A stretch of DNA of 64,000 bases from Myrmaecium sp. VS I D KN 1. Taxonomy: Eukaryota > Ascomycota > Dothideomycetes > Valsariales > Valsariaceae. Made by a program: the position numbers and the translations under genes. The notes below the pieces were generated by a model. That model searched no databases and was not told the DNA's origin. It saw only the letters and a list, made by a program, of their open reading frames with translations. Of this stretch, positions 22,181 through 33,853 are shown piece after piece (the stretch's first letter is position 1; every line of letters begins with the position of its first letter). The stretch lies in NCBI GenBank assembly GCA_019775845.1, contig JADQAV010000007.1, forward strand, positions 434,390 through 498,389, given 5' to 3'.

Positions 22181-22751
22181 GCGGCGGTGGACCGTTACTT
22201 TGATATACGATGTGGCTGACACGTGAAGGCACACGTTGGTCGAGGGATTATAGAGAGTTATCTCACGATAGAAAAAAGAACGAAGGAATGATAATTGCAT
22301 ACACACCTTAGCAGTAAAATACCCCTTCTATTAGAGCGGAGGAAGGAATCAACACCATTTCTCAGACCACTTAGTATGCATCCATCAATATGAATACCGT
22401 TCATAGGACTTGAATACTTAAGGTAATAAAATGATATTGGTCCCAGAACCCTGGCATATTCGCAGTGACTGAAAGAGTTTCCCTACCACCGTCCCTATGA
22501 TGACAACGTAACTTCAAGTTGTTTCTGCTCCGCCCAGCAGAAATAAGCGTGGTGTGATGAAGAATAAACAAGATGAAACTAAAATCAAGTCAATAAAACG
22601 CCGAATAGCCTTAACCATCCCAAGCTCCAGCCCCAAGAAACAAAACGCAGCCAGGGTACAGTATGTAACTTCATTTCATCCATGCATGATTACACCGGCA
22701 TGTACTCATCACAAAGTCCTTTCAAATGACTCTCAGTCGAGGCAGACAAGC
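22181..22751. other. Convergent 3' flanks, no gene
   Basis: Lies between the stops of the Yrb30-like and BSD genes. A/T-rich UTR-like sequence; nothing else is seen. Confidence 0.6.
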
Positions 22752-24106
22752 CTACTCCCAATCATCGTCGCTCTCCTCCTCCACCGTCCCCGGCGTCGTC
22801 TCCTTCTTCGTCTCCTTCGGGCTTCCGGGAGTCCGGCTCGTCGCGCCCGAGACCAAGTCATAGCTGGCATCGCTGTCGGGTTGGGAGTGCAGGTCCTGAC
22901 TCTTGCGCGGCTGAGCATCCGTCGTTGGCTTCAACAGCTCCTCACCAGCGGCGCCATCCTTCGCTTTAATCGTCTCCTTCGAGGCGCCAAGCTTCTGTTG
23001 CTGCGGGGTGAATGCCTCCGCTTCCTCGTCCTCGTCGCTGTCCGCATCCCAGGACACCTCTTCTTCCTCAGCCGGGCCGGCGGCGGAGGCTAGGTAATGG
23101 TGTTAGCGTATCCCGAGCGGTAGAATTTAGGGAGATGGGTGATGGAGCATACCCTTCAGCATCTCCCGTCGCTTTTGCTCCTCGCTCTCCACGACGTGAC
23201 GGAGGAAGTAGTAGCGTCTCCAGAAGTCCTTGTATTCGACACGTTCGGGGACGAGCTTTTCCATGACCTTCCGGAGCTCTGGGTGCGCTTCAAGGTCCTT
23301 CGCGATCGCATCGGTCTTAGCCTCGATGTCGAAGCTCTCCGTCCACTTTGCCCACTCCGGCGACACGGGATCGCGGATGAAGCTGTCCAGGTTCGAGTGG
23401 ATGACGTGTAGCTGCGCGTCGAAGCGCGTTGTATGGATGACCCGCTTGCCCTCGCTGTCCTTCGATTCGAAGAGCACCTTGGAGGGGTCATCGCCTCCGT
23501 CCTTGGGCGGGGCAATGGTAACGGCATCCCGTAGGAAGTTTCGGATATTTGTGCCAAACTTGAGCAGAGCCTCATCGGCAGCGTCCTCAGCTTTCTGGAT
23601 GTTTTTCAGCAGACTCGGGGCATCGCTGCGAAAGCGGGAAAGTAAGTTTTCCGCTTCTTTGACGATATCGGCCGGGAGGGAGTCTGGGCGGTCGGGGTGC
23701 TCTTCTTTTGAGCTCGAGGCATCTTGAGACCTCTCGGGCTGCGTGATTGAGACGGTTCGCGTGCGGCTTATGATCTCGGCAATGCCTTTGGTGGCAGTGC
23801 TGCTGGCGGCAGCGGCTTCTTTCCGACCTTCATTGTAGAGTTGCTCGCCCTGCATTGATGCAGGCCGTTAGTATTGACCCCGATCGAGCTGCTAAATGCT
23901 ATGCAAGGGGCAATCGCAACCTGTTTCTTGACAGTGCCTAGGAGACCGCCAAGTCGTGCAGCCCACGGCGAAGCTGATATGGCTTTGTAGGCCTCCTGGA
24001 ACTCGGCGTTGAAGTTGGGAGCTTGCTGGCTGCCGTCTTTGTTTTCCGGCTGGTTGGGATCATCTGGAAATGATTCCTCTTGTATGTGATCGTAGGCTGT
24101 ATCCAT
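22752..24106 (-). CDS. BSD-domain protein
   Basis: Exons 24106-23921, 23849-23153 and 23089-22752 encode 406 residues. The N-terminus [16 protein letters not shown] and [25 protein letters not shown] match the fungal BSD family; the second block needs the 71-nt intron 23850-23920 removed. The BSD domain is in the middle: [43 protein letters not shown] (two helices with the FW pair), here quoted in parts as EKLVPERV and [10 protein letters not shown]. The C-terminus is acidic and ends DDDWE. BSD proteins include TFIIH p62 and synapse-associated proteins; the fungal member has no assigned role that I know. Intron 1 uses a GTTGCG donor, unusual at positions 3-6. Tsr2 lies 420 bp upstream on the same strand. 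Confidence 0.88.
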
Positions 24107-24526
24107 GATTGCTTCGGTGTAGCGCGAATGAATAGTAGCTTTGCTGAGTGGTGATGACTGCAAATGATGGCGGAGACTGTGATGCGGAGAGAGGGAGGGT
24201 GGTGTGGTTGATGGCGATCGACCGCTGGCGGCGGAGAGCATCGGCAGGGGTCTCCATGCCCATAGCTCGACATCTGATTCAGCCGAGGATCCACCGAGGG
24301 GAGCAGTTCATAGAAGCCATGCTGGAAGGCCTCAAGCCGACCAGATGTGGCAGTATTCAATGAGGAAGCAGAATAAGCTGACCAAAAACAATGTCGTTTG
24401 GAACAAGAGTCGGTAAAACGTCTATAATCCTCCTAATGGGTATCCTAGAAATGCGCCCCCCGTAATGTTTTTGTTTCTCCCCATAGCACCCCAGGGACCT
24501 CCCTTCGCAGTTCACATGCCAGCCCT
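24107..24526. other. Intergenic, BSD promoter and TSR2 3' flank
   Basis: 420 bp between two minus-strand genes. No separate feature seen. Confidence 0.55.
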
Positions 24527-25160
24527 CTACTTCCTCTTCTTGCCCACAACCTTCGTGAAACCGTCCTCGTCGACCTCCGGCGCCGGCTTTTCCTTGGGCG
24601 GCGCAGCAGGCACCAGAGCCGGCGCATCCCCCATCTCCTCATCGTCATCCTCATCACTCTCCTCATCCACGCTGTCCCCGTCAACTTCCTGGTTGTCCTC
24701 CAGAATCTGCACGTTTCCCGGTATGCTGTTCTCCTGTCCGTTCTTCTGCAGCCACTTTGCGTGTAACTCGTCCACGGTCGCGAAGTTGCCCTCGCTTGTC
24801 TCCTTCCTCAGCTCGAGAATTCTCTTCGCAACCAGGATTTCGCTCTCATCCTCGACGTTGACATTGAACTCATCCTGCATGAAACCCAGCAGCACATCCT
24901 CGAGGTCGAAGGCATCGGTGTCCGGTCGCTCGTTGAAGAGGTCGGAGATCACGCCGGCGAGAAAGTCACGCTTGTCCTTGCTCTCGGGGCCGCCCCATTG
25001 GTTCTGGACGCCTAATGTGAGGGCGGACCAGTTGAACAGAGCGTGCCAGATGCCCAGGTCGAACTTCTCCTGGATTTGCTCTGCGGTCGAGCTGGTGAGT
25101 CCAGATGCAACAAGCGAGATTAGCTGGGCTGGGCGTACCTGGAGTGGGTGCAGCAGACAT
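24527..25160 (-). CDS. TSR2: Pre-rRNA processing protein Tsr2
   Basis: Exons 25160-25139 and 25080-24527 encode 191 residues. The 22-nt first exon MSAAPTP joins in frame to EQIQEKFDLGIWHALFNW only if the 58-nt intron uses the acceptor ccgcag at 25081. The family signature WGG lies in QNQWGGPES, followed by an acidic C-terminus ending DEDGFTKVVGKKRK, a typical Tsr2 ending. Tsr2 chaperones ribosomal protein eS26 (Rps26) and delivers it to the pre-40S particle. The very short first exon would be missed by simple frame scanning. Divergent from the esterase gene. Confidence 0.93.
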
Positions 25161-25721
25161 ATTGGTGAGGCGGAGAGATAGCAAAGGAGTATACAATGTA
25201 CTGCGCTTCCCAATATCACGATTGTGTGTGTGCTGGACGGTAAGTCGATTGATAAATGTCCTTTAGAGATGGCTCCCCAGGAATTCAGATATCAGATATC
25301 TTTTTTTTTTCTGCGGCAGCTCCGGTGGATCATCGGCCAATGACGTCTGGTGGCGCGGACTGGCGTGTCTCGGAGGCTCGGTAGGTTATGTCCGCCTCAG
25401 GCTAACCAGCTCCCCTCTCCGCATTTCCATCCTCCCTGCCCCGGTCCGGCATGGGCTGGCATGGCATGGCATGGCAGAGTGGCAGGGTTCTGAGCTGTCA
25501 CTAGCTGGGCAGCCTCGCATATTAAACATCAGGACCTCCTTGCCGGAATTCCGATCATCATTTCAGCTCTCATTGTGCTTTTTGGAGAATCCTCTTTGTT
25601 TCTTTCTTGTACATGTTTTCCTTTCTGCCTGTAAATTCACAGGAATCGCATTGAAAATCGCTTCCCGACCCCTGGACCGACCCTTTTGCTGTTGTTTTGT
25701 TTGCAGCGGTCAGCACCCGGG
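25161..25721. promoter_or_regulatory. Divergent promoter region, TSR2 / esterase
   Basis: 561 bp between start codons. Contains a T10 run near 25300 and the GGCAT array at 25449-25480. The esterase side has a T-rich leader. Confidence 0.45.
25449..25480. repeat. GGCAT short tandem array
   Basis: Five to six copies of GGCAT with one GGCATGGGCT variant form a minisatellite-like array in the TSR2/esterase promoter region. Confidence 0.65.
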
Positions 25722-28606
25722 ATGGTTCTCAACGCGATCACTGTCGGCGCGGCAGTGACACCCACCGTCATAGAGACATGGTTCTCCCACGTACGTCTGA
25801 GGATACACTGGAACACTGTCGACCAGTATATGCCTAATCATACCACAGTACCTCAACCGTAAGCCCTTGCGCCAGAAGCCTACTGCGCACATCAGCTACC
25901 ACGAAGGACTCCAGCTTGTGCGGCAGTTCCTGCAGTACGCCGCGCATCATACCGTCGAGGAGGTTCAAGAGTTCACCGGGCAGTGGGTACCAGTGCCCAC
26001 TTGGGTGAAGACAGACGATCTCGATATCCCTACTGCCGCCCTCGTCAAATCAGCGCAATATCTTCAGGCTCAGCTGGGACCAGAGGGTATCAAACACGTT
26101 GGCGGGAAGAACTGGTGGCAATGGCGTCGCGACGACGCTCCGCTAAAGGCGGAATGGATCGAGATGAAGAAAGACTTCCAGGAGCGCAAGGTGAAAGGTG
26201 ACACCAAGGGGGACCGAATCATACTCTATGTCCACGGCGGCGCATACTATTTCGGCAGCGTGGACGAGCACCGCTATCAGATGCAACGGCACGCGCGTAA
26301 GCTGAAAGCACGGATTTTGGCGCCGGAATACAGGCTTGCGCCCCAGTATCCTTTCCCTTGCGGTTTGATGGACTGCCTTGCAACATACCTTTACCTGCTC
26401 GAGGAAGAGTATGATCCCTCAACCATCTTGTTGGCAGGAGACTCGGCTGGCGGTGGGATGGTGCTGAGCATGCTGGTCACAATCCGTGATCAGGGCATTC
26501 CGTTGCCTGCTGGAGCTATCCTGCTCTCGCCGTGGGTGGATCTGACGCACTCATTCCCTAGTCTGAATGGGGACGGAAAGCTGGACTACATCCCCCCTAA
26601 TGGATTCGTACACAAGCCTTCAATGGCCTGGCCACCCCCAAGCAAAGAGGAGATGAGAGAGCTTGACCCAGATTGTGATGGCTCAAAACTCGACAAGGTA
26701 GCCAGCACTGCAGGCGGGCACGGAGGATCCTCGTCAAAAGAGCAGAAAAGGGTTGATCACGAACAAAACAAGGAGAGAGTCAGAGGTTATTCTATGACCT
26801 CTGCTGAAGAAGCCGCCAAAAGAGAGGACCCTCAGGCCAAGATTGCCCATCCCAGACCAAACCCTGATACTCCTCTGTCTATCATCGTCGACGGCAATAT
26901 CGTCGAAATCAAGGACCAGATTCAGTTGTACGCAGAGAATCACCTTCTCACTCATCCGCTCGTATCGCCTGTTCTGCAGCCAACTCTGGGAGGGCTGCCG
27001 CCAGTTCTCATTCAGACCGGTGGTGGTGAATTGCTTCGGGACGAACAGGTCTACATTGCGCATAAGATGGCCTCTCCGCAATCGTACTTGCCTCCGCCAT
27101 CAGCGCACGTATCCTCCGAGACTATCCAAGAAGAAGTACAGAAATATCGCCCTACTAACGTTCAGCTTCAAGTCTGGGACGATCTCTGCCATGTGCCTCA
27201 TACTCTCAGCTTCACGCGGCCTGCCAAGCTGATGTACCGCAGCGTCGCGCAGTTCGGTGCCTGGGCTCTATCGCATGCACAGCAAGCTCCCATTGATATT
27301 CTAGATGACGATGACATTTCCGTTGTCAGCTCGTCTACGTCTGGTCATTCGTCCAACCTCAGGGAAACATCACCCGATCGCACAGCCCTGCCTGACGCTA
27401 GCAATGCAGAGAAAGTGCACTTGAAAGCAGGCGAAGCTCGAAACACCTACATGGTCGGAAGAGCGGGAGACCCGATCCCACGATTCGAAAAACACATGAT
27501 TCGTCAGCGTGTTGACCGGCATGGGAACATCTATCCACTTCCACCGGTGACTGAAATTCCAGCTCTTCACCTTCAGCCGGAGGAGATCGGTGCAATCAAG
27601 GAAGGGCCGGTGAAGAAGTGGATGACGACGCAAGGGAAGTGGAACGAGAAGTACGCGAAGGAGAAACGTCATGTGCAGAAGAAGAGGTTGCAAGAGATGG
27701 CGCAAGGATATGATAAGTTTGATGGGGAGACACCGCCTCCTACAGCATTGGCCGGACATCGACTGAAGGACATGAAGAAAGATAAGAAGCTGAAGAGAAG
27801 TTGGGCGATGTCGATGTGGAGTGGCTGGGGCAGCAAGCACGACGGGACCACTGTGAGTACTCTGTCTCACCAAAGGTTCCCCCCTCACAACTAACGATAC
27901 CTTCTTCTAGATCCACCGCGAAGAGACAATCAACTCCAAAGCCGAAGCGTCCGAGCAGAAAGCCAAGGACAAAGAAGATGGCATGGACATACGCCCGTCC
28001 ACCCGACCTTCCACCCGGCCTTCCACCCGCAAAACCCGCGCCTCCACCCGCCCTCGCTCTCGCAGCCAATACTCCACCATCACCGACCGCGGCCAAATCG
28101 ACGACGACGAGGATGAAAACGACCCTGCGCGCGCCGCTTCCGTCCACCTGCAGGACCAGCACGTCGCCTCCGAACCCGTCCCGGGGCAAAACATCGACCC
28201 CCACGGCCCGGAAGGACAGTGTCCCGCAAAAGCGTCGTCGCCGTCCTCCTCCTCCCCCAGGGACGAAGAGCAGGAGAAGAAGAACGACGCCGCGCTCATC
28301 CCGGCCTCCGCCCCGACCCTCATCCCGGACTCCAACACCGCGTCGACCCGGCCGACGCGCGCCGGGATCGCGTACCCGTTCAAGCTGAAGGTCGACCGGG
28401 ACGACGAGGGCGAGGGGCCGGACCACCGGATGGAGAACGCGAGCACCTTGACCCTGACCGGCACGCCCGGGGTGGAGGAGGAGGGGACGTGGCTGGCGGA
28501 GGTGGAGAGGGAGATGCGGGCGCGAGAGGCGAACGACGAGACGGCCGATGCGAGGGACGGGAAGAGGCCTCAGGCGGAGCGGTTTGTGACCGCGCCGGAG
28601 TTGTAG
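25722..28606 (+). CDS. HSL-type alpha/beta-hydrolase (lipase/esterase) with long C-terminal tail
   Basis: Exons 25722-25790, 25849-27852 and 27911-28606 encode 922 residues. The hydrolase has the hormone-sensitive-lipase signature: HGG oxyanion hole (residues 152-154), nucleophile elbow GDSAGG (Ser222), a likely acid in GGELLRDE and a C-terminal His in LCHVPHTLS. A charged, Ser-rich insert of about 110 residues (near nt 26640-26860) separates the core blocks. The last 350 residues are not hydrolase: a conserved block VGRAGDPIPRFEKHMIRQRVD with HRLKDMKKDKKLKRSW, then a disordered Arg/Ser/Asp-rich tail with RPST repeats. The N-terminal 25 residues are hydrophobic and could be a membrane anchor. 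A lipid or sterol-ester substrate is possible but not shown. Similar large fungal proteins are usually annotated lipase/esterase. Confidence 0.85.
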
Positions 28607-29313
28607 GTCGGTCTGAAGGACCGCGAGATCCCGAGATTCTACTTGATCTTGTCTGGGATACAGACGTTGACCCTCTACTTTCCTATTCTCTAACTCTCCT
28701 CTACCCTTTTCACCGGCTTGCACTCCCCTATTATCTATCTGCTGCCTAGATTGTCTGATCCTGTCCTGTCATTCCTGCCCCCGTCCCTTTTGTCGCTCTC
28801 ACATCTCCTCCTTTTTCTATTTTTGTCATTTCCATACTTCCTTGAACCGCTTTTCCTTTGCCTACCATCACATCCTGCGCTTTCTCTTCTTGTCCAGGCA
28901 GAACCTAGATTACTCCGTGCTGTTTTTCTTCTTCCGCCGCCCTCCGCATACCCCGCTGTCCGTTTTGTCGCTCTTATCTTGCTTAGTCTGTCGTCCTGTT
29001 TCTTCCCTTTGCATCCACCAAGTCACAGATACCACTGGAACGGTTCTCTCCTCTCTGCAGACGGACCGGGAGCACTGCCATTTCATGTCCACTTTTGCTG
29101 GCGCAATCCTTCATAGAATCGCATACGCCGTGCATACTAGTAAAATATTGTAGTACGTAGATAGTAGAACCGCGAAATTCAATGCACGTTTAGATTGTAC
29201 GCGAAGTCAAGAGTAACAAATGGAAGCTTTGGAATTGGGGTATTATATAGCTAAGCATACAGAAAACGACAATGGTGACACTTCAAGGTCCAAGCAATGG
29301 GGAGAGGCGAAAT
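28607..29313. other. Convergent 3' flanks of esterase and IND1
   Basis: 707 bp, T/C-rich on the plus strand. Frames at 28718-29153 are T/C-rich noise. No gene seen. Confidence 0.6.
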
Positions 29314-30483
29314 TTATTTCAAGCCCACACTCTCCTCCACCAGCCGAGCAATATTTTCATATGCCACCGCCCTCACCGAGCCCGGCTCAGCCACCACCGT
29401 CGGCTTGCCCCGATCCGCATCCTCGCAGATGCGGCCGTCAAGTGGGATTTCGCCCAGGAGACGGAGCCCCATCTCCTCACACTTGCCCCGCATCCGCTCC
29501 GGTTTCCCGAAGATCGGATGCGCCTGTCCGCACCCGGGACACACGAAGGACGCCATGTTGCTCACCAGGCCCAGCAGCGGCACGTGGACCTTCCTGAAGA
29601 GCTCGACGCCTTTCACGGCGTCTTTGAGAGCGAGGTCCTGCGGCGTGGAGACGATGACCGCGCCGTCGAGCTTGAGCTGCTGGGTGATGGTGAGTTGCAC
29701 GTCGCCGGTGCCCGGGGGAAGGTCAAGGACGAGGATGTCGAGGCCGCCCCAATCCACGGAGTGGAGGAGCTGCTGGAGGGCTTTCATGACCATGAGACCT
29801 CGCCAGGCGACGGGGGAGGACTCAGGAATGAGGTAGCCCATAGACATGGACTTGAGGCCATAGTTGGTGAGCGGAATGAGCTCGTTGTCTGTTCGTGTTG
29901 GAGGTTAGCCGACTGGTCAATATTATCAATATGCGGATGTGCTATGACAGTCATGAAGGCCGATAAAGTTTTCAGAAATACCACTACATTGCTCAACAGG
30001 GTTATTCAGACAGGGATAACTGTTTTTGAATTTGTTTTTCATCACGTGAAGGCCGTTCGGTCTGGGTGCGAAGGAACAAACAGTGAGAAGCAGGGAAGAT
30101 ACGCACTTTGTGATAACCTTGGCTCACCGGAGAGGTTGAGCAAGGTGGGTATCGAGGGACCGAAAATGTCGGTATCGAGAATTCCAGCGCGAAGGCCATG
30201 GCGGGCAAAGGACAGAGCAAGGTTGACAGATATCGTCGACTTGCCCACGCCCCCTTTGGCGGAAGAAACTGCAATCACTTTCTTCACGTCCTTGATGCTT
30301 CGTTGCTGCGGCAGGCCGCGCTGCATCCGCGGGAGCTGCGGAGGAGACCCGGAGCGGGGAAGCCCCTACAGTTAAGTTATCAGCGAGATGCAGTTAGAGA
30401 GTCACGATGGAGGTGCAGCTTACCAATGGGTTCTCATGGCTGAGACAGCGACGACAGACGGAGAAGAGTCGTCGTTGTTGCAT
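29314..30483 (-). CDS. IND1: Mitochondrial Fe-S assembly P-loop ATPase Ind1 (NUBPL)
   Basis: Exons 30483-30424, 30365-30107 and 29888-29314 encode 297 residues. The first exon, [20 protein letters not shown], is Arg-rich and amphipathic, as expected for a mitochondrial presequence, and continues into [21 protein letters not shown]. The Mrp-type deviant Walker A is [34 protein letters not shown] and the C-terminal cluster-binding [10 protein letters not shown] (CxxC) follow. The donor gtgcgt at 30106 was chosen because it alone gives [20 protein letters not shown]. The resulting 218-nt intron is the longest found here, with a clear GCTAAC branch site. Ind1 delivers Fe-S clusters to respiratory complex I. 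Divergent from BFR2. Confidence 0.93.
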
Positions 30484-30681
30484 GACGGGCGTTGGTGCGG
30501 TGAAGGCTTTTTATAAGGGGGTGCGGAGATTGTTGCGGGAGTCTTCCCTTTTCGTATTGGCGCCGGTGGGGAGAAACCCTCGTGCCGATCCCTGTGCTTT
30601 CCCGCGACGCCGGAAAATTTCTGGAGAGTTGCGACCGCTCCCATCGTGCAGAACTCAAAGACGTTCGCTATAAATTCAAAC
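30484..30681. promoter_or_regulatory. Compact bidirectional promoter, IND1 / BFR2
   Basis: Only 198 bp separate the start codons. A TATAAA-like element lies at about 30669, too near the BFR2 ATG to be a standard TATA box. Leaders must be short. Confidence 0.5.
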
Positions 30682-32272
30682 ATGGCGCCGGGCACAAGAC
30701 GTGCGAGGACGCTGGCGGAGCAAATCGCTGATTTGGAAGATCCCACACCGAAGGGTAAGTTACCTGCCTAGGATCTGTAGCATGCATGCTAATTCGGTCT
30801 TCCGCACAGACTTCGACCCGGAGGCCATCGATGAGCAGCAAGGCAGCGAGGACGAAATTTCCGGCGCTAGCTCAGATGAACATGACGGCAGAGAACATTA
30901 TGTCGACGTCGGGAAGAGCAAGCTTCGCAAGCGTGAGGAGGTCGCATTGGGCCCGCAGTATGCCGGCTCCAAGGTCAGCCGCGATGCGGTGATGGACGAA
31001 GAAAGCGATGATCCTTTTAGCAAAGGTTTCGACGAAGAGAGCAGTGAGGAAGACGAGGATGAGGACGAGGATAATGAGGCAGACGAGGTCAACGGCGTTG
31101 CGTCAGACGGAGAGGAAGATTCGGAAGAGGAGGGTGACGAGGACCACGTTTTCTCTGATGAAGAAAGTGACGGGGAAGGCACTGATGTGTCCGATCAAGA
31201 CGATGATGAGGATGAGGACGAGGATGCCGATGAGGATATGGAGAAGGATGACGGCGTTGACCGTACAAAGCTCAGGGAGCTATTGAAGGACGAGCAGAAG
31301 ACTGTCGCCGCCACTATCTCTCAAGCAGCCAAGGCGGATATTGAGAAGGGTCAAGCCGTCAAGGCCCAACGCGCCACGTTTGACAAAATCCTCAACTCTC
31401 GAATCCGTCTCCAGAAGGCTCTCATCGCCACGAATTCCTTCTCCCAAACCACAGACGACGAGGACAACGCCGCTTCCGATGCGATGCTTGCCGCGGAAAA
31501 CGCTGCCCTCAATCTGCTCAACACGCTTTCCGGCCTCCGGACTGCCCTCCACAACAACCGCACAGGAAGCAAACGCACGTTCTCGGAGTACAGCGCTGAT
31601 ACCCTGTCGACTAAGATCTGGTCCGATCTACAAACATATGAGACGGAAACGGTTCCTCACCGGCGCGCCGTCCTCGAGAAGTGGTCCGCAAAAACGCGCC
31701 CGACCGCCGTCATCTCCACTAGCAACCGCCTCAACAACACAGCTCAACAACAAACGCTTACGGATGTCTTGGACCTGCAGCTCTCCGATCCTTCCCGGCT
31801 ACTTAAGCGGGTCCGCACCCCCCGCTCCTGCGCTCCGGTGCAAGCCGCTGCCGGCGTGGCCGAGGCAGAGGACATTTACGATGATGCCGACTTCTACGGT
31901 CTCCTACTGAAGGAACTGCTCGAACAGCGCTCGGCAGACCTCACCAACACCGGCGGAACCATCGCTCCTAACGGTATCAGCTTCCTACCCCAAACGCCCT
32001 GGCAAGCCGCAAGAGAAGCGAAGACGAAGAAGCAGGTTGATACGCGCGCGAGCAAGGGTAGGAAGCTGCGGTACACTGTGCATGAGAAGCTGCAGAATTT
32101 CATGGCTCCTGAGGATCGAGGGACGTGGGGGGACAGACAAGCTGAGGAGCTGTTCTCGGGCTTGTTTGGTAAGAGGGTTGGGCTGGGTGAGGATGAGCAA
32201 GAGGACGATGCGAAGGAGGAGGCTGACGGCGTCGATGTCGAGGAAGAAAGACTGACGTTGTTTCGGAGTTAG
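30682..32272 (+). CDS. BFR2: Nucleolar protein Bfr2 / AATF (Che-1)
   Basis: Exons 30682-30754 and 30810-32272 encode 511 residues. The N-terminus (MAPGTRRARTLAEQIADLEDPTPK|DFDPE) has the family form, followed by YVDVGKSKLRKRE and a long Asp/Glu/Ser block (about 31000-31260). The AATF core (RTKLRELLKDEQKTV, ILNSRIRLQKAL) and the C-terminal TRAUB domain (DDADFYGLLLKELLEQR, ASKGRKLRYTVHEKLQNFMAP, ELFSGLFGKRV) are all present. Bfr2 is an essential SSU-processome factor for early 18S rRNA processing in the nucleolus. The start lies 198 bp from IND1 on the opposite strand. Confidence 0.95.
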
Positions 32273-33014
32273 GCGAGGGCCGATGTTCGGGTGTATATAC
32301 GGGATATAAGGCGTGTGGAACACTCATGAAGCAAATTATTTGTTGTGAAGAACGTTAGACGGCTTGCTTGCCTCACGTCCCGCACTTGGTAGCATCTCCA
32401 GCTGTCCCCTAATCCAGCCTCACGCTATGGTGAATGCTATGGCGACTTGCTCTCACGTTTTACGTTTTCTCTTCCTTCCTTCTTTCCACGAGGCTCGCTT
32501 TTTCCGAGCATTGCGACTGCCTTACGGTATATTGTCCTCAGAGTTCAGGCGCGGTCGAAGTTCCTAAGCTTAGTAATCTCAAGGGTGCGGGAGGCCGAAT
32601 GGGGCGTTCCGGATTCTTCATGGCGGGATGGGATGATGAGCGATGTGGCTCATAAGAGTTTTCGCGCACGTTGCATCAGGGCGCCTTTGTTGTGGAGTTG
32701 CTCCACCGCGCTGGATACCCCGATATGGGGTTCGCCCATGGGTGGCTCCATCATAGCTTGCCTCATGAGACATATCTTGGGGCAGGAGAGGTCTCTTGAG
32801 TCACTCTTCTCTTAGTGCCGCGTTGTTCCTGCACCAGCGGGATTTACATATCTGGCCGTACTGTCCCTTTCGTCGTTCATCTTCAGAATCAATTGCACTC
32901 TTTCTCTCTCCCGTTCCCTATCTTCATTCTTCACAGATCTCGGTTCTGTATATACCTTTCTCTGCAATTGGGAGTTTTTGCGCCATCCAGCTTTCTTTCA
33001 CAAACTGCGTAACC
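32273..33014. other. Intergenic region, BFR2 3' flank and phosphatase promoter
   Basis: 742 bp. Frames present are short and overlap. The last 200 bp are C/T-rich with a TATATA element near 32950. No gene seen. Confidence 0.55.
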
Positions 33015-33853
33015 ATGGCACCCACGATTCACTGTGTCCGCCATGCTCAAGGCTTCCACAATCTCTCGATAGCGAATCATGGCATGCTCGATCCCATGTT
33101 GACCGAGAAGGGCTTGGAACAATGTCTGGCCCTGCGCAAAGAGTTCCCTTACCATGAGAAGGTTGGCCTGGTGGTTTCCTCGCCACTGAAGCGCACGATT
33201 CAGACCGCCTTCTACGCCTTCGAAGACGACCTCAAGCGCACCAACACCAGCATCATCACGCTCGGCGAACTCCAAGAGATTAGTGACATGCCTTGCGATA
33301 CCGGTAGTCCGAAGGCAGAGATAGAACGGGAGTTCAAGGGCAAGATCCCCGTCGATCTGTCGCTGCTGGATGAAAAATGGCACGTCAAGGATGGCAGGTT
33401 CAAGCCGACCTTCCAGCGCATTGACAAGAGAGCTGCGGATGCACGGAGGTGGCTGAAGGATAGACCGGAAGATCACATCGTGGTTGTAACTCATGGCGGT
33501 TTCCTCCACTTCTTCACACAAGACTGGCACGGCGCGGACAAGTTCTTAGGTTAGTAACCGCCCTCTGACGGTGATAGGATTCACATGCTGACTGTACTTC
33601 AGGTACCGGGTGGTCGAATACGGAATACCGATCCTACACATTCGACGCCGATGGTGGTAAGGACGCGCCGCTTACTGAGACGGAGGAGTCGAGGAGGATG
33701 AGGGAGGGCAACGAGAACCCGCTCACCGGGGACGAGAGGCGCAATCTCAAGGCCATGGCAATTCGAACTTGGCAAGAGCAAGGCCTCTTCCACACGGTAG
33801 TGGACGAGGACGGTGAGATAGAGATGGTGGACGAGACTAAAGTCCAGTCATAA
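33015..33853 (+). CDS. Histidine phosphatase (phosphoglycerate-mutase-like), PMU1 type
   Basis: Exons 33015-33549 and 33603-33853 encode 261 residues. Catalytic motifs: RHAQGFHN (Arg9-His10), SSPLKRTIQTA, the acid-donor region around LGELQEISDMPCDTG and VVVTHGGFLHF with the second His. RHA in place of RHG is usual for the fungal Pmu1-like branch. The C-terminal exon adds NTEYRSYTF and a helical tail. The branch includes yeast Pmu1, a phosphatase of uncertain natural substrate; a true glycolytic mutase role is unlikely. Cytosolic, no targeting signal. Confidence 0.9.

Noticed and set aside
27740-28723. 327-codon antisense frame over the esterase tail
   Set aside because: Arg/Gly/Val-rich compositional shadow of the G/C-rich tail; the plus-strand splice joins in frame.
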